A stretch of 12,340 bases of DNA, taken from positions 1-12,340 of the forward strand of contig DATNPH010000114.1 in the NCBI GenBank assembly GCA_036703315.1. The letters run 5' to 3'. Shown here piece by piece: positions 12,014 to 12,340 of this stretch (its first letter is position 1; every line of letters begins with the position of its first letter). The DNA is from DATNPH01 sp036703315 (GTDB taxonomy: Bacteria; Cyanobacteriota; Cyanobacteriia; Cyanobacteriales; Coleofasciculaceae). A program made the translations under genes and the position numbers. The notes under the pieces were generated by a model. It did not search any database and was not told the origin of the DNA. It saw nothing but the letters and a program-made list of their open reading frames with translations.

Positions 12014-12049
12014 ATCGCTTTTTCCGGAAATGAATAAGCATTTAAGCAT
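11942..12049 (-). CDS. Small ORF carrying repeat copy 3, 35 aa
   Basis: Unlike the other two copies this one has an in-frame ATG (12049) a short way upstream: MLKCLFISGKSDR followed by the RIQQLQQQ tail. No clear ribosome-binding site precedes it, and the N-terminal part resembles neither other copy, so translation is doubtful. It faces parE, with the stop codons 22 bases apart. Confidence 0.25.
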   Translation of the reverse strand: MLKCLFISGKSDRIQQLQQQIEAWKAMRSKLGGSE

Positions 12050-12053
12050 TTAG

Positions 12054-12082
12054 TTGATGAAACAACTTAGCTGTCCAATATA
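12054..12082 (+). promoter_or_regulatory. Candidate sigma-70 promoter for the GAF-domain gene
   Basis: TTGATG (12054-12059) and AATATA (12077-12082) are separated by 17 bases. They lie about 100 bases before the start of the last gene. Each hexamer matches the consensus only partly. Confidence 0.3.
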
Positions 12083-12179
12083 CAGTGGGGTAGTAGAGCT
12101 ACTGGCTTCCAACTCCGGTGGCGATGTAGATCAGGAGCATCAGTCCCAATAAAGTACAAATAGAAGCGATTCCATCTCA

Positions 12180-12340
12180 ATGGAAGCCCCACTACCAAAA
12201 AACGAAGCGACTAGGCTCAAGGCACTTCGCCAGCTTCAAATTCTCGACAGCCCTCCGGAAGCAGGATTTGACGATCTTACCCGTTTAGCGGCGCTTCTTT
12301 GCGGTACCCCTATTGCCTTGGTCAGCTTGGTTGATGCCAA
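12180..12340 (+). CDS. N-terminus of a GAF-domain signalling protein, cut by the window edge
   Basis: From ATG 12180 the frame is open to the edge (53 codons). The start LPKNEATRLKALRQLQILDS, then PPEAGFDDLTRLAALLCGTP and IALVSLVDA, is the stereotyped beginning of a GAF domain in bacterial sensor histidine kinases and diguanylate cyclases. The output domain lies beyond the window, so kinase or cyclase cannot be chosen. No Shine-Dalgarno is evident, but an upstream in-frame TAA leaves no other start. It reads in the same direction as parDE but has its own candidate promoter. Confidence 0.8.
   Translation, partial: MEAPLPKNEATRLKALRQLQILDSPPEAGFDDLTRLAALLCGTPIALVSLVDA

Overview
The window reads as cyanobacterial, probably a filamentous species. 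The octamer GCGATCGC (HIP1) occurs about 18 times in 12.3 kb, where chance would give far less than one. A tRNA-Val(CAC) lies beside a remnant of Cas12k, the effector of type V-K CRISPR-associated transposons, which are known from cyanobacteria. The region is accessory: toxin-antitoxin and defence-type modules, small hypothetical genes, gene tails and dispersed repeats, with almost no housekeeping genes.

Left part (1-2160): the tail of an unrecognised gene enters from the left edge and starts a segment that recurs, degenerate, near 3.65 kb. Two small minus-strand ORFs follow (984-877 and 825-667), the second a membrane peptide with a weak terminator. Next come a small plus-strand ORF or gene tail just before a strong terminator (1321-1355), and a Gly/Ala-rich membrane-type protein made of two tandem 62-residue copies.

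2.1-5.7 kb: a two-gene AbiE-type toxin-antitoxin operon (DUF6088/AbiEi-like, then an AbiEii nucleotidyltransferase from an overlapping TTG start) sits behind a 24-bp-spaced direct repeat. It is followed by a patchwork of gene tails joined at a HIP1 site. Three minus-strand genes come next: a zinc-ribbon membrane protein, an LRAT/NlpC-like protein with an NCEH motif, and a small unknown.

5.8-7.4 kb: an intact tRNA-Val(CAC) abuts an internal piece of Cas12k on the opposite strand, which I read as the scar of a decayed V-K transposon at its tRNA homing site. No CRISPR repeat, tracrRNA or Tns gene is visible. A hicAB pair follows, flanked on both sides by short similar gene tails.

7.4-12.3 kb: a coiled-coil gene precedes a NACHT NTPase with a multi-pass membrane half. 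The coiled-coil gene ends at A AAA AAG, in the phase that would allow a -1 shift into the NACHT frame, so the two may be made as one protein of about 910 residues. Then come a small gene plus HNH nuclease operon (minus strand), a parDE-type operon (plus strand), and the start of a GAF-domain gene. Three copies of an 80-bp element, each encoding the same 23-residue protein tail on the minus strand, lie between these modules.
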